A program made the position numbers and the translations under genes. The notes beneath the pieces are model-generated. The model was not told the origin of the DNA and did no database searches. It saw only the letters and a list, made by a program, of their open reading frames with translations. From Neisseria sp. 83E34 (lineage in GTDB: Bacteria > Pseudomonadota > Gammaproteobacteria > Burkholderiales > Neisseriaceae): a stretch of 64,000 nt of DNA. Shown here piece after piece: positions 33,741-44,120 of this stretch (its first letter is position 1; each line of letters starts with the position of its first letter). Location: contig NZ_LGYH01000001.1 in assembly GCF_001308015.1 (NCBI RefSeq), positions 248,001 through 312,000 of the forward strand, given 5' to 3'.

Positions 33741-35231
33741 ATGAGTCGCGAAATGTTGCAATTGGCCGAAGCACTGGCCAGCGAGAAAAACGTAGATCCG
33801 GATGTGGTGTTTGATGCGCTGGAGTTTGCATTAGGTACCGCCGCCAAGAAAAAATCTGAGCGCGAACATATGGATGTGCGTGTGGAAATCAACCGAGATA
33901 CCGGCGAATATTCTACTTACCGCCGCTGGTTAATCGTGGCGGACGAAGATTACACCTATCCGGATACCGAAAAGACTATTGAAGAAATCCAAGAAGAAAT
34001 TCCGGGCACAACCATTCAGATCGGCGAATATTACGAAGAAAAACTGCCGAATGAAGCTTTTGGCCGCCAAGCCGCTCAAACAGCCAAACAAATTATTCTG
34101 CAACGTATCCGTGACGCCGAGCGCGAGAAAATTCTGAATGAATTTTTGGAGCGCAAAGAAGACATTGTTATGGGTACAGTGAAACGTATCGAGCGCCACG
34201 GACTTATCGTAGAAATCGGCAAACTTGATGCTCTGATTCCGCGTGACCAAATGATTCCGCGCGAAAACTACCGTAATGGGGACCGCATCCGCGCGCTGTT
34301 TCTGCGTGTAGACGAACAAGGTTCGCGCAAACAGGTGGTTCTAAGCCGTACTTCGCGTGAATTCTTGGTTAAACTGTTTGAACAGGAAGTGCCGGAAATT
34401 GCCGACGGCCTTTTGGAAATCAAAGAGGCTGCCCGCGACCCGGGCCAACGCGCGAAAATCGCAGTGAAATCAAACGACCAACGTGTCGATCCGCAAGGCA
34501 CCTGTATCGGTGTGCGCGGTTCGCGTATTAACGCAGTAAGCAATGAGCTTAATGGCGAGCGCATTGATGTGGTATTGTGGTCGCCCGAAACTGCGCAGTT
34601 TGTGATCAATGCGCTTTCTCCCGCTGAAGTAACCCGCATTCTGATTGATGAAGACAAACACGCGGTTGATGTGGTGGTGGCTGAAGACCAGCTGGCGCTT
34701 GCTATCGGACGCGGCGGACAAAACGTGCGCCTTGCAGCCGACTTAACTAACTGGCAGCTGAACATTATGACTGTTCAAGAAGCGGAAGAGCGCCATGCCG
34801 CGGAAGATGCAGCTATCCGTAACTTATTTGTTCAGCATCTGAATGTGGACGAAGATACCGCTGATGCATTGGTTCAAGAAGGCTTCTCAACCTTGGAAGA
34901 AGTGGCTTATGTGCCTGCGGAAGAATTGGTGGAAATCGGTTTTGATGAAGCCACAGTTGATACTTTGCGCAACCGTGCCCGCGATGCCATTCTCACGTTG
35001 GCCATCGCTTCGGAAGAAAAACTGGAAGAAATCGCAGAAGATCTGAAAACGCTGGAAGGTGTGGATCAAGACATGCTCCGTGATTTGGCACAAGCCGGCA
35101 TTATCGACCGTGACGGCCTGGCAGAATTGGCGATTGACGAATTAATCGAAATTACCGGCGTCAGCAAAGAAGAAGCTGAAAAAGTGATTATGGCTGCCCG
35201 CGCCCACTGGTTCGAAGAAGATAATAAATGA
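33741..35231 (+). CDS. nusA: transcription factor NusA
   Basis: NusA binds RNA polymerase and modulates pausing, termination and antitermination. The 496-residue protein has the N-terminal polymerase-binding domain (1-125), an S1 domain (about 130-200, [16 protein letters not shown]), two KH domains (with [20 protein letters not shown] and [12 protein letters not shown]), and two C-terminal acidic repeats (from about 360) ending [17 protein letters not shown]. The ATG at 33741 follows CAGGAG; a TTG two codons earlier is less likely. It sits 25 bases after rimP and 10 before infB. Confidence 0.96.
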   Translation: MSREMLQLAEALASEKNVDPDVVFDALEFALGTAAKKKSEREHMDVRVEINRDTGEYSTYRRWLIVADEDYTYPDTEKTIEEIQEEIPGTTIQIGEYYEEKLPNEAFGRQAAQTAKQIILQRIRDAEREKILNEFLERKEDIVMGTVKRIERHGLIVEIGKLDALIPRDQMIPRENYRNGDRIRALFLRVDEQGSRKQVVLSRTSREFLVKLFEQEVPEIADGLLEIKEAARDPGQRAKIAVKSNDQRVDPQGTCIGVRGSRINAVSNELNGERIDVVLWSPETAQFVINALSPAEVTRILIDEDKHAVDVVVAEDQLALAIGRGGQNVRLAADLTNWQLNIMTVQEAEERHAAEDAAIRNLFVQHLNVDEDTADALVQEGFSTLEEVAYVPAEELVEIGFDEATVDTLRNRARDAILTLAIASEEKLEEIAEDLKTLEGVDQDMLRDLAQAGIIDRDGLAELAIDELIEITGVSKEEAEKVIMAARAHWFEEDNK

Positions 35232-35241
35232 GAGGTAAGGT

Positions 35242-38049
35242 ATGAGTAACAGTACCGTAGAACAATTTGCAGCAGATCTGAAGAAACCGGTTGAAGAACT
35301 GTTGAAACAACTGAAAAGTGCCGGTGTTGCCAAATCATCAGGCAGCGACGAAATTACTGCCGATGATAAAGCTTTATTGCTTGCCTATCTGAAACAAAGC
35401 CATGATACGCAAAGTAGTACAATCAGCATCGCCCGTAAAAAAACCGAGCGAAGCACGGTAGACGGCGTACAAGTGGAAACACGCCGCCGCAGCCGTAAAG
35501 TTGTGGTGCCTTCTCCTGAAGAATTGGTGGTTCAGGCTAAAGTGAAAGCGGAGCAGCAAAAAGCTGCAGAAGAAGCGGCTGCTGCCGAGCAGCGGGCCAA
35601 GGCAGAAGCCGAGGCTAAAGCGAAAGAGGAAGCTGAAGCTCAAAGGATCGAAGAAGAAGCAAAACAAAAAGCAGAAGAACAGGCTAAAGTTGAAGCGGAA
35701 AAAGAGCAGGTGCAAGCTGCTCCTGCCGAAGAGCCGGCACCAAAATCTGAGAAACCTGCCAAAAAGGGTAAAGATAAGAAAAGCGCACCTTTGCCTAAAC
35801 CTGTGGAAGTTGTGAGTGCGGCCGAGCAGGCCACGCGTGATGAAGAAGCCCGCCGTGCTGCCGCATTACGAGCGCATCAAGAAGCTTTGCTGCGTGAAAA
35901 ACAAGAGCGCCAGGAGCGTCAGCAGCGTCGTGAAGAAGCCAAAAAGCAAGCCCAAGAAGAAGCGCGTGCCGCACAAAAAGCGCGTGCCGACGAACAACGC
36001 TCTGCCAAGCCGACCGATAAAAAGCCGTTGGCTGTTTCCGGTAGCGCTTCAAGCAAAGCGAAAACCCATGCTGACGAAGATACCAGCCCTAGCAGCGGTA
36101 GCCGCAAGAAAGAAGACCGCCGTAACCGCGATGACGCCGATATGCAGTCACGCGGTGCAAAAGGTAAAGGCAAAGGCCGGGATCGCAATGCTGCCGTACA
36201 TGGTAATGAAGAGCGGGTGCGCGGCGGTAAAAAAGGTAAGAAACTCAAACTTGAGCCGAACCAACATGCATTTACCGCACCTACCGAACCGGTAGTACAT
36301 GAAGTTTTAGTGCCGGAAACCATTACTGTAGCCGAACTGGCGCACAAAATGGCCGTTAAAGGCGTGGAAGTGGTTAAAGCTTTGATGAAGATGGGCATGA
36401 TGGTTACTATCAACCAATCGCTTGATCAAGAGACTGCGTTGATTGTGGTTGAGGAAATGGGTCATATCGGTAAACCTGCGGCGGCGGATGATCCGGAAGC
36501 ATTCTTGGAAGAAGGCACGGAGCATATCGAGGCCGAAAAACTGCCACGTCCGCCGGTTGTTACGGTAATGGGTCACGTTGACCATGGTAAAACCTCGCTG
36601 CTTGACTATATCCGCCGTGCCAAAGTGGTGCAGGGCGAAGCAGGCGGTATTACCCAGCATATCGGCGCTTACCATGTAGAAACACCACGTGGTGTGATTA
36701 CTTTCCTGGATACGCCGGGTCACGAAGCGTTTACCGCGATGCGCGCGCGCGGTGCTCAAGCTACCGATATTGTGATTTTGGTGGTAGCCGCTGATGACGG
36801 TGTGATGCCGCAAACCATTGAAGCAATTGCACATGCGAAAGCAGCCGGTGTGCCGATTGTGGTTGCTGTGAACAAAATCGATAAAGAAGCCGCCAACCCT
36901 GAACGTATCCGCCAAGAATTGACCAATTATGAGGTTATTCCGGATTCTTGGGGCGGTACAACCCAGTTCGTGGATGTTTCTGCGAAACAAGGTATCAACA
37001 TTGATGCTTTGTTGGAGGCCGTATTGTTGGAAGCCGAGGTGTTGGAGCTGCAAGCGCCGGTAGATGCACCTGCTAAAGGCATTATTGTCGAAGCACGTTT
37101 GGACAAAGGCCGTGGTGCGGTAGCAACGTTGTTGGTACAAAGCGGTACTTTAAGAAAAGGCGACATGCTGCTTGCCGGTACGGCTTTTGGTAAAGTGCGT
37201 GCGATGATTGATGAGAACGGTAAGCCGGTTGATGAAGCTGGGCCTTCTATTCCGGTGGAAATTCTAGGCTTGTCGGATGTGCCGAATGCCGGTGAAGATG
37301 CGATGGTGCTGGCAGATGAGAAAAAAGCCCGTGAAATTGCATTGTTCCGCCAGGGTAAATACCGTGACGTACGTTTGGCTAAACAGCAGGCAGCCAAGTT
37401 GGAAAACATGTTCAGCAATATGGGCGACGGCCAAGCGCAAAGTTTGTCTGTGATTATCAAAGCCGACGTACAGGGTTCATATGAAGCGTTGGCCGGCAGC
37501 TTGCAGAAACTTTCTACCAATGAGGTTAAGGTGAGCGTGTTGCACAGCGGTGTGGGCGGTATTACCGAGAGCGATGTAAATCTGGCAATTGCTTCCGGCG
37601 CGTTTATTATCGGATTTAACGTGCGTGCAGATGCTTCAGCCAGAAAACTTGCTGAAACTGAGGATGTAGAAATCCGCTACTACAACATCATTTATGATGC
37701 AATTGATGATGTGAAAGCAGCTATGAGCGGCATGCTGGCTCCGGAAGAGAAAGAGCAGGTAACTGGTACGGTGGAAATCCGCCAAGTGATTTCGGTATCG
37801 AAAGTGGGCAATATTGCCGGCTGTATGGTAACCGACGGTGTGGTAAAACGCGATTCGCATATCCGTTTGATCCGCAATAATGTGGTTATTCACACTGGCG
37901 AGTTGGCTTCTCTGAAGCGCTTCAAAGATGATGTGAAAGAAGTGCGCATGGGCTTTGAGTGCGGCTTGATGCTGAAAAACTATAATGACATTATGGAAGG
38001 CGACCAGCTGGAAGTATTTGATATTGTAGAAGTAGCGCGTACATTGTAA
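35242..38049 (+). CDS. infB: translation initiation factor IF-2
   Basis: IF-2 is the GTPase that brings initiator tRNA to the ribosome. The 935-residue protein starts with an IF2_N domain ([19 protein letters not shown]). A long Ala/Glu/Lys/Arg-rich coiled-coil segment covers about residues 95-360, followed by a second IF2_N-like domain near 370-430. The G domain has G1 GHVDHGKT (about 443-450), DTPGHEAF and NKIDK, and the C-terminal beta-barrel domains bind fMet-tRNA. Internal starts, as in E. coli IF2-2, cannot be judged. Last gene of its operon. Confidence 0.96.
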   Translation: MSNSTVEQFAADLKKPVEELLKQLKSAGVAKSSGSDEITADDKALLLAYLKQSHDTQSSTISIARKKTERSTVDGVQVETRRRSRKVVVPSPEELVVQAKVKAEQQKAAEEAAAAEQRAKAEAEAKAKEEAEAQRIEEEAKQKAEEQAKVEAEKEQVQAAPAEEPAPKSEKPAKKGKDKKSAPLPKPVEVVSAAEQATRDEEARRAAALRAHQEALLREKQERQERQQRREEAKKQAQEEARAAQKARADEQRSAKPTDKKPLAVSGSASSKAKTHADEDTSPSSGSRKKEDRRNRDDADMQSRGAKGKGKGRDRNAAVHGNEERVRGGKKGKKLKLEPNQHAFTAPTEPVVHEVLVPETITVAELAHKMAVKGVEVVKALMKMGMMVTINQSLDQETALIVVEEMGHIGKPAAADDPEAFLEEGTEHIEAEKLPRPPVVTVMGHVDHGKTSLLDYIRRAKVVQGEAGGITQHIGAYHVETPRGVITFLDTPGHEAFTAMRARGAQATDIVILVVAADDGVMPQTIEAIAHAKAAGVPIVVAVNKIDKEAANPERIRQELTNYEVIPDSWGGTTQFVDVSAKQGINIDALLEAVLLEAEVLELQAPVDAPAKGIIVEARLDKGRGAVATLLVQSGTLRKGDMLLAGTAFGKVRAMIDENGKPVDEAGPSIPVEILGLSDVPNAGEDAMVLADEKKAREIALFRQGKYRDVRLAKQQAAKLENMFSNMGDGQAQSLSVIIKADVQGSYEALAGSLQKLSTNEVKVSVLHSGVGGITESDVNLAIASGAFIIGFNVRADASARKLAETEDVEIRYYNIIYDAIDDVKAAMSGMLAPEEKEQVTGTVEIRQVISVSKVGNIAGCMVTDGVVKRDSHIRLIRNNVVIHTGELASLKRFKDDVKEVRMGFECGLMLKNYNDIMEGDQLEVFDIVEVARTL

Positions 38050-38063
38050 TGTTGTACGTTGGA

Positions 38064-38094
38064 ATGCCTGTCTGAAATTTTTTCAGACAGGCAT
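38064..38094. terminator. inverted DUS pair after infB
   Basis: Two exact copies in a hairpin 14 bases after the infB stop, with TTTTTAC following. It ends the rimP-nusA-infB operon. Confidence 0.8.
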
Positions 38095-38103
38095 TTTTAC
38101 GGC

Positions 38104-38263
38104 TATAGCAAGTAAACTTAACTTTTATATGTTGTTGTTGCGCCTCAGCTCAAAAAGAGAGATTTTGTAAGCCGTTAAAGCAGCAACAAAATCAGTCCCG
38201 TACTACCTACCTGTACTGTCTGCGGCTTACTGCCTTGTATCAAAAATGTGTTGATTGACTATA
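38104..38263. repeat. Correia-like element, full length (160 bp), reversed
   Basis: It starts TATAGCAAGTAAACTTAA and ends GTTGATTGACTATA, with the core reading in the opposite direction to the copy at 16344 (TTAAAGCAGCAACAAAATC, then CTGTACTGTCTGCGGCTTA). It sits between infB and the lipoprotein gene at 38406, and Correia ends are known to supply promoters, so it may influence that gene. Confidence 0.8.
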
Positions 38264-38405
38264 GACGGGCAAAAAACAGGCTAGTCGGTATTCAAACGTA
38301 ATATCTTGTTAAAGAAACTTTTAAAAAAGTATTTTGTCGGATAATTATAAAAACATTACTGTATGTAAGTTTGTTCACACCCCATTCCTGAAAGGACAGT
38401 ATAAA

Positions 38406-39068
38406 ATGAACATGATGAAAACTTTAACCGTCTTAGCGGCAGCTTCAACAATGGCTTTAAGCGGCTGTGTGACTGACCCTGTAACCGGTCAGCAAAAAGT
38501 AAGCAAAACTGCGATGTATGGTTTGGGTGGTGCGGCTGCTTGCGGTGCAATCGGTGCAATCACTCATGGTGGAAAAGGTGCGCGTAATGCTGCTTTGGCA
38601 TGTGGTGCGGTGGGTGCCGGTGTGGGCGGTTACATGGATTATCAAGAAGCCAAGCTGCGTGAGAGTTTGAAAAATACTGATGTGCAGGTTTCCCGCGAAG
38701 GTAACCAAATCAAGCTGACAATGCCGAGCGCGGTAACTTTTGATACAAACAGCGCAGCGTTGAGTGGTGCGGCAATGGATTCGCTGAACAAGGCTGCGGA
38801 AACATTGGTGCAATATCCTGAAACCACGATTACTGTGGCCGGACATACCGATAGCAGCGGTAATGATGCGATTAACCAACCCCTGTCTGAAAGGCGCGCC
38901 CGTTCAGTGGCGGATTATCTGGTTCAGCGCGGTGTAGCGGGCTCACGATTGAGCACGATTGGTTATGGTTCGCGCCAACCTGTTGCCGGCAATGATACAG
39001 CAGCGGGTAAAGCGCAAAACCGCCGAGTGGAAATTCTGATTAATCCGACTGCTAATGCGGGTAAATAG
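38406..39068 (+). CDS. OmpA-family lipoprotein with a glycine zipper
   Basis: A 220-residue envelope lipoprotein. The signal peptide ends with the lipobox LSGC, putting the acylated cysteine at residue 21. A glycine-zipper segment follows (about 40-80, GLGGAAACGAIGAITHGGKG), then an OmpA-like peptidoglycan-binding domain (about 105-215) with VTFDTNSAAL, VAGHTDSSGNDAIN, LSERRARSVADYLV and QNRRVEILI. This is the architecture of YiaD-like proteins, which link the outer membrane to the cell wall. The ATG at 38406 follows AAAGGACAG. A partial DUS (CCCTGTCTGAA) occurs inside the coding sequence near 38881. Confidence 0.87.
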   Translation: MNMMKTLTVLAAASTMALSGCVTDPVTGQQKVSKTAMYGLGGAAACGAIGAITHGGKGARNAALACGAVGAGVGGYMDYQEAKLRESLKNTDVQVSREGNQIKLTMPSAVTFDTNSAALSGAAMDSLNKAAETLVQYPETTITVAGHTDSSGNDAINQPLSERRARSVADYLVQRGVAGSRLSTIGYGSRQPVAGNDTAAGKAQNRRVEILINPTANAGK

Positions 39069-39090
39069 CTATCTGTTTGAATGAAACAAA

Positions 39091-39117
39091 ATGCCTGTCT
39101 GAAATTTCAGACAGGCA
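39091..39117. terminator. inverted DUS pair after the OmpA-family lipoprotein gene
   Basis: A tight palindrome of two exact copies followed by TTTTTG, shared with the convergent gene at 39145. Confidence 0.78.
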
Positions 39118-39144
39118 TTTTTGACGTTCAGAATTGATTAAGCT

Positions 39145-39570
39145 TTAGAAGTTGCTTTTTTTCTTAGGGTGCTCAGGCAGGCATAAAGAAAAAGCCCAGC
39201 CTGCAAATGCGCCGCATAAACCGGCTAACAAACCTTGCGTAAAGCTCAATTCATAAATCAGCCATCCGGTAAGCAGGGAAGTGAAAGCAGCGGTAATCAT
39301 AGTGATGAACGTGCCGAAAACGCCGCGCTTCAAATCCATAATAAATAACACAGCCCATGTGAGCACTGATGGTAGGAAGCCGAAGCGCCAGCCCATTAAG
39401 GCTAAACTAATCAACATGTCAGGATTGCGGGCAGCCTGTACTCCGGGGTTGATTGAAAGCGCAACAATTATCGGAAGGATGCCGACCATGCCGCCGATTA
39501 AAGCAAGTGTACCGAGCAGCCACCAGTAGCGTCCGTCGGTTTTTCTGTATTCCCATCCCAGTATATTCAT
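39145..39570 (-). CDS. hypothetical four-span membrane protein
   Basis: I recognise no family for this 141-residue protein. It starts NILGWEYRKTDGRYWWLLG. Four hydrophobic segments are visible, at about residues 15-37, 52-72, 83-103 and 112-130, the last being glycine-rich (LLAGLCGAFAGWAFSL). A short basic tail (HPKKKSNF) suggests the C-terminus is cytoplasmic. It is a single gene with a DUS hairpin behind it and a 430-base AT-rich upstream region. Confidence 0.75.
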   Translation of the reverse strand: MNILGWEYRKTDGRYWWLLGTLALIGGMVGILPIIVALSINPGVQAARNPDMLISLALMGWRFGFLPSVLTWAVLFIMDLKRGVFGTFITMITAAFTSLLTGWLIYELSFTQGLLAGLCGAFAGWAFSLCLPEHPKKKSNF

Positions 39571-39846
39571 GATGATGTTTCCTGTTTGTGTTTGGTTATT
39601 AATGATATATAAGAGTAAATACTCTGAAACTCAGGTGGAATTATAACAACTTTTTAATTAACTTTACAATTAAATATAAAGTAATTTTTAGGTAAATATA
39701 ATCTTGAGAACTTTTTGATACAGCTCAAACGGTATGATTTTTAATCGGTTTTCTTTTTTGATAGAAGGTTGTTTGGAGTTGATTTAAAGTAAAGAAAATT
39801 TAAGAAAATATATTTTAATGTATTTTATTGAAAAAATATGTATTAC
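39571..39846. other. AT-rich intergenic region
   Basis: No gene, DUS or hairpin is visible. It presumably holds the promoter of the minus-strand gene ending at 39145. Confidence 0.4.
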
Positions 39847-39987
39847 AATAGATGAGCTTGCTTATTTAATAATAGCGCTCTCATACAACGGCTTGCCCCG
39901 AATATTGGTAAGTTCCAATGGTGTCGGGGGGTGCTCGGGTCAAGTCCGAGTATGATGAGCCCACTATTTTTAAATTGATTAACTATA
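39847..39987. repeat. 141-bp MITE-like repeat, second family (left end decayed)
   Basis: The right end TTAAATTGATTAACTATA and the core GGTGCTCGGGTCAAGTCCGA, with its mirror CGGCTTGCCCCGAATATT, match the copies at 1672 and 26439. The left terminus is degenerate, so that boundary is set by length. Confidence 0.6.
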
Positions 39988-40004
39988 GTGTTTTGATAAT
40001 GGCA

Positions 40005-40493
40005 TCAAGCACGTTCTATCGGTGTTGCAGATACCAAAACGCCGTCTTCATCGCAATAAACATAATCGCCGGGGCGGAAAGTAACGTTGCCGAATGATAC
40101 TGGTATATCCACTTCTCCTGCACAGTCTTTGGCGCTCTTGCGCGGGTTGGTGCCCAAGGCTTTGACACCGAAATCCATCAAGCCGATAGCGCTGCTGTCG
40201 CGTATTACGCCGTAAATCACAGCGCCTGCCCAGCCGTTTGCAGCGCCGGCTCCGGCAATCAGGTCACCCATCAAGGCGCTGGCAAGTGAGCCGCCGCCGT
40301 CGATGATCAGCACTTCTCCATCGGAATTGGTGTTCATCAGCTGCTTAATCAGGCCGTTGTCGCGGTCGCATTTTACGGTGCGTGCGCGGCCGCAGAAGTG
40401 GGTTCTTCTGCCGAAGCTGCGGAACTGGGTTTCGCATGATGGGGTGTCGGGTGCGATGTCGATTAAATCGGCGGTGCTGAATTCTTGATTCAT
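40005..40493 (-). CDS. RraA-family protein
   Basis: A 162-residue protein of the RraA/HMG-aldolase fold. It starts STADLIDIAPDTPSCETQFRSFG-like sequence with the family DL-D pattern, has GGSLASALMGDLIAGAGAAN and the catalytic-type VIYGVIRDSS. The Arg-Asp pair is that of class II pyruvate aldolases of this family, and the absence of the E. coli RraA form at that place leaves RNase E inhibition and 4-hydroxy-4-methyl-2-oxoglutarate aldolase activity both open. It is commonly annotated as ribonuclease activity regulator RraA. Confidence 0.82.
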   Translation of the reverse strand: MNQEFSTADLIDIAPDTPSCETQFRSFGRRTHFCGRARTVKCDRDNGLIKQLMNTNSDGEVLIIDGGGSLASALMGDLIAGAGAANGWAGAVIYGVIRDSSAIGLMDFGVKALGTNPRKSAKDCAGEVDIPVSFGNVTFRPGDYVYCDEDGVLVSATPIERA

Positions 40494-40526
40494 GGTGTTT
40501 CTCCTTTGTTTTATGGTTTTTAAAAT

Positions 40527-40563
40527 GTGCCTGTCTGAAAATATATGTGTTTCAGACAGGCAC
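40527..40563. terminator. inverted DUS pair between rfaD and the RraA-family gene
   Basis: Two exact 12-mers, but both flanked by GTG/CAC instead of the usual ATG/CAT extension. It lies just past the rfaD stop. Confidence 0.74.
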
Positions 40564-40570
40564 GGCCGGG

Positions 40571-41575
40571 TTATTGATTGTTTTCCAGCAGCCAGTAAAC
40601 GTAGCGGCTGACGCCCTCGTTTACATCAAAGAAGGCTTCTTCGTAGCCCACTTCGCGCAGTCGGGAAATATCGGCTTCGGTAAAGCTTTGGTATTTGCCT
40701 TTGAGTGCGTCGGGGAAGGGGATGTAGCGTATCAATTCTTCTTTAACCAATTCCTGCAAGCTCATTGCCGGCTTGCCTTCGGCGGTGCGGCAGGCGTTGA
40801 CGGTGGCGGCGGCCAAGTCGTTAAACGGTTGGCTGCGGCCGGTTCCGAGATTGAAGATGCCGACAATTTCAGGGTGGTCTAAGAAAAACAGGTTCACTTT
40901 AACCACATCTTCCACGCTGACGAAATCGCGGCTTTGCTCGCCGTCGCCATAACCGTCGTAGCCGCTGAAAAGGTTAACGTAACCTTGTTCGCGGTATTGG
41001 TTGAAATGGTGAAAGGCTACTGAGGCCATTCGGCCTTTGTGTTGCTCGCGGGGGCCGTAAACATTGAAATAGCGGAAGCCGGTTACTTGGGCTTTGAGGC
41101 CTTCCGCCATGCGGCGGCGTACAACTTGGTCAAACAGAAATTTGGAATAGCCATACACATTGAGCGGGCGCTCCAGTTCACGCTCTTCGCGGAAGATTTC
41201 GCCTTTGCCGTATACGGCGGCGCTGGATGCGTAGATAAAGGGAATGCGTTCGTCTTGACACCAATCCAGCAAATCCAGGCTGTATTGGTAGTTGTTTTCC
41301 ATCATATAGTGGCCGTTGTGTTCCATGGTGTCGGAACAGGCGCCATCATGAAATACGGCTTCGATGTCGTCAAACGGCAAAATATGTTCGCGCACTTGGC
41401 GGATAAATTCGTGTTTGTCGAGATAATGGGCGATTTCACTGTCGGCCAAATTGGTAAATTTTTCGCCGCGCGTGAGGTTGTCAACGGCAACGATGTCGGT
41501 AATGCCGCGCTCGTTGAGCGCTTTTACGATATTGCTGCCGATAAAGCCGGCAGCGCCGGTTACGATGATGGTCAT
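40571..41575 (-). CDS. rfaD: ADP-L-glycero-D-manno-heptose-6-epimerase
   Basis: RfaD (HldD) makes ADP-L-glycero-D-manno-heptose, the heptose donor for the lipooligosaccharide inner core. The 334-residue short-chain dehydrogenase-like protein has the NADP-binding [25 protein letters not shown], the YxxxK pair in [11 protein letters not shown], and [14 protein letters not shown]. The kinase for an earlier step (rfaE) lies 784 bases upstream on the same strand, and heptosyltransferase waaF at 46640. Confidence 0.95.
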   Translation of the reverse strand: MTIIVTGAAGFIGSNIVKALNERGITDIVAVDNLTRGEKFTNLADSEIAHYLDKHEFIRQVREHILPFDDIEAVFHDGACSDTMEHNGHYMMENNYQYSLDLLDWCQDERIPFIYASSAAVYGKGEIFREERELERPLNVYGYSKFLFDQVVRRRMAEGLKAQVTGFRYFNVYGPREQHKGRMASVAFHHFNQYREQGYVNLFSGYDGYGDGEQSRDFVSVEDVVKVNLFFLDHPEIVGIFNLGTGRSQPFNDLAAATVNACRTAEGKPAMSLQELVKEELIRYIPFPDALKGKYQSFTEADISRLREVGYEEAFFDVNEGVSRYVYWLLENNQ

Positions 41576-41723
41576 AGATGTTTCCTTAATGTTGCGGGCG
41601 GATGTTTGAAAATGTGTAGCGTTGCGTGGAATATGCAGTGTTTATTTGGATTGTGGAGATATTATAACAAAAGAATTTGGAATGAAACGGGCGGCGATGG
41701 AGTGGGTGTTGTGAAAGGTTGAA

Positions 41724-41754
41724 ATGCCTGTCTGAACGTTTTTCAGACAGGCAT
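41724..41754. terminator. inverted DUS pair before the 41766 gene's stop side
   Basis: Two exact copies in a hairpin, 12 bases past the stop of the 41766-42167 gene. Confidence 0.74.
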
Positions 41755-41765
41755 TATGTTTTTGT

Positions 41766-42167
41766 TTAACGGAACAGGCGGTCGAACCAGCCGCGTTTTT
41801 TCTCAATTTCCTGATTGCCTGTATGGTAAGGGCCGGCGGAAAAAATGGTTTTGCCTTTGTGAAATTCGCGCAGCCACATGTCGCCGAAAGATTCTCCTGC
41901 GCCACGGGCGTAAAAGTGGATGTCGGGAAAGGCGGAGGCAATGTGAATCAGCAAGGTGATAAGCTGGTCGGATGTCATGCCGGTAAAACCGTAGGAAAAA
42001 GGTTCGTCAACGCTGGCGTCGAAATCGTGCGTAGTGTTTGGATCGAAGCCGTGTTGCGCCAACCATTCGGTTACTACAGGTTCGAGTTTTTGCGGGGTAA
42101 AATCACCGTCTTTGTATTGGCTGTCGTCCCAAGTGAACTCTAAACGGGTGCGGTAATATTTGGTCAT
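41766..42167 (-). CDS. conserved hypothetical protein, 133 residues
   Basis: I recognise no domain. The protein is soluble and rather acidic, beginning KYYRTRLEFTWDDSQYKDGD. It has TSDQLITLLIHIASAFPDI in the middle and a basic end (KKRGWFDRLFR). It lies between rfaD and rfaE on the same strand but a DUS hairpin and about 190 bases on the other side separate it from both. Nothing ties it to heptose synthesis beyond position. Confidence 0.7.
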   Translation of the reverse strand: MTKYYRTRLEFTWDDSQYKDGDFTPQKLEPVVTEWLAQHGFDPNTTHDFDASVDEPFSYGFTGMTSDQLITLLIHIASAFPDIHFYARGAGESFGDMWLREFHKGKTIFSAGPYHTGNQEIEKKRGWFDRLFR

Positions 42168-42358
42168 AATTCCTCACTCTCTCTGTTGTTTCGGTCTGTT
42201 GTCAGACTCTATTGCCAAAACTAAATAAAAGATAGCAAGCTTTCAGTTTATTATTGCCTTATAGATTAAGGTAAAAGACGTCAAAGCCTTATTTGTATGG
42301 GCAGAGCCGATTGGCAAGCCGCATCTATATATTTGCTTGTCCGATTTATATAAGGTAT

Positions 42359-43306
42359 TTAAAGCCCCTCTGCCAACTCCTCAAAAGAGCATACGGCCGT
42401 ACCGACTTTACCGACAACAACACCCGCAGCAATGTTGGCCAGCTGCATGGCTTCAGGTAAATCCAAACCTGCGGCTAAGGCTAAGCCCATGCCGGCAATC
42501 ACGGTGTCGCCCGCGCCGGAAACATCATACACTTCGCGCGCTTGGGTGGGTTGGTGGTGTGGGTCGCCGTCGCGGAAGAGCGTCATACCTTCTTCGCTGC
42601 GTGTGAGCAGAAGGGCGTTTAAGCCGAGGCGGCGGCGTAGCTGTTGGGCTTTTTCTGTGAGCGTGGCTTCATCTTTCCAGCTGCCGACCACTTCTTTTAA
42701 TTCCGCGCGGTTGGGTGTGAGAAGGGTGGCGCCTGCGTATTTTTCATAATCATCGCCTTTGGGGTCGATTAACACGGGCTTGCCGGCTTCGCGTGCCCAG
42801 TCGATAAAGGTGGTGACATGGGTAAGGCCGCCTTTGCCGTAGTCAGACAAAATCACCAAATCATATTGCGGCAGCAGCGCTTTGTATTGCTCTTGTACTT
42901 GCACCAATATTTCGTGATTGGGGTTATCTTCGAAATCAAGGCGGATCAGTTGCTGGTTGCGTGCGATAACGCGCAGCTTCACTGTGGTGGAGATGGCGGC
43001 ATCGCGTAGCAGATGTGCCGATACGCCCCATTTGTTCATCAGCATATCGAGGCTGTCGGCAGCTTCGTCATCGCCGGTAACGGAAAGTAAAGCAGCCTGC
43101 CCGCCGAGCGCGGCGATATTGCGCGCTACGTTTGCAGCGCCGCCCGCGCGTTGGTCGGTTTTGTCGATTTTGGCAACAGGCACCGGCGCTTCGGGGGAAA
43201 TGCGGGATACATCGCCGAACCAGTAGCGGTCGAGCATCACGTCGCCCACCACTAAAACGCGGGCATTGGCTAAGCGGCTTCTCAGGGTTTCTGCGTAGAG
43301 AATCAT
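42359..43306 (-). CDS. rfaE: D-glycero-beta-D-manno-heptose-7-phosphate kinase
   Basis: This PfkB-family kinase makes heptose-1,7-bisphosphate for the lipooligosaccharide core. The 315-residue protein holds only the kinase domain of E. coli HldE. The nucleotidyltransferase domain must be encoded elsewhere, as in other Neisseria (RfaE1/RfaE2). Motifs: GDVMLDRYWFGDV, GGAANVARNIAALGG, and the catalytic-base region DVSGAGDTVIAGM near residue 258. No terminator separates it clearly from the upstream pyrF, 47 bases away. Confidence 0.92.
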   Translation of the reverse strand: MILYAETLRSRLANARVLVVGDVMLDRYWFGDVSRISPEAPVPVAKIDKTDQRAGGAANVARNIAALGGQAALLSVTGDDEAADSLDMLMNKWGVSAHLLRDAAISTTVKLRVIARNQQLIRLDFEDNPNHEILVQVQEQYKALLPQYDLVILSDYGKGGLTHVTTFIDWAREAGKPVLIDPKGDDYEKYAGATLLTPNRAELKEVVGSWKDEATLTEKAQQLRRRLGLNALLLTRSEEGMTLFRDGDPHHQPTQAREVYDVSGAGDTVIAGMGLALAAGLDLPEAMQLANIAAGVVVGKVGTAVCSFEELAEGL

Positions 43307-43333
43307 GGTGTTCTTTCTTGCATCTCGTATGTT

Positions 43334-43346
43334 TTCAGACAGGCAT
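43334..43346 (-). repeat. single DUS between pyrF and rfaE
   Basis: One exact unpaired copy in the 47-base gap, so it should not form a terminator here. Confidence 0.8.
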
Positions 43347-43353
43347 TGGGGCT

Positions 43354-44085
43354 TTATGAAGCAGTAAGGGTGTTTATTTCGCGCAATACTGCCACGGGAT
43401 CGGCCGCTTGGGTAATCGGCCTGCCCATCACGAGGTAGCTGGAGCCTGCAGCGAGGGCTTGCGCCGGTGTCATGATGCGGCGTTGGTCGTCGTTATTGCC
43501 GGTGATGTCGAGGCGGATGCCGGGAGTAACCAATATGAAACTGTTGCCTAAAGCGGCGCGTAGCGGAGCGGCTTCCAAGGCGGAGCAGACTACGCCGTCT
43601 AAGCCCGAACTTTGGGCGAGCTTGGCCCAGCGCACAACCAATTCTTCCACTGGTAGCGTAAGCCCGATTTCTGCCAAATCGCTTTGCTCCATACTGGTCA
43701 GCACGGTGACGCCGATCAATAAAGGTTTGTGGCTGTGGTTAGCCACGGCTTCGGCGGCAGCTTCCATCATGCGGCGACCACCCGAAGCATGCATATCCAC
43801 CATCCACACTCCCATATCGGCGGCAACTTTGCATGCTTGCGCAACGGTGTTGGGGATGTCGTGGTATTTTAAGTCGAGAAAAAGCTTGAAGCCTTGGTTA
43901 ATCAGTTTTTCGGCGAGATTTCGGCCGGTGGCGGTGAATAATTCTTTGCCGATTTTCAATTGGCAGAGTGCGGGATCCAGCTTGCGCACGAAATGAAGTG
44001 TGTCGGCTTCGTTAGCAAAATCCAGCGCCACGATCACGGGTGAATAGGGAGCGGGCGGGGTGAAATCGGTGATTAAAGGGTTCAT
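43354..44085 (-). CDS. pyrF: orotidine 5'-phosphate decarboxylase
   Basis: PyrF makes UMP from OMP in pyrimidine synthesis. The 243-residue TIM-barrel protein has VALDFANEAD near the N-terminus, the active-site motif LFLDLKYHDIPNTVAQA with the catalytic Asp and Lys residues, and LVTPGIRL and YLVMGRPITQA at the C-terminal phosphate site. It lies between the DMP19 gene and rfaE on the same strand. Confidence 0.95.
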   Translation of the reverse strand: MNPLITDFTPPAPYSPVIVALDFANEADTLHFVRKLDPALCQLKIGKELFTATGRNLAEKLINQGFKLFLDLKYHDIPNTVAQACKVAADMGVWMVDMHASGGRRMMEAAAEAVANHSHKPLLIGVTVLTSMEQSDLAEIGLTLPVEELVVRWAKLAQSSGLDGVVCSALEAAPLRAALGNSFILVTPGIRLDITGNNDDQRRIMTPAQALAAGSSYLVMGRPITQAADPVAVLREINTLTAS

Positions 44086-44107
44086 GGTGCATCCTTAAAT
44101 TATGGCT

Positions 44108-44120
44108 TTCAGACAGGCAT
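44108..44120 (-). repeat. single DUS between the DMP19-type gene and pyrF
   Basis: One exact copy touching the end of the upstream coding sequence, unpaired. Confidence 0.8.
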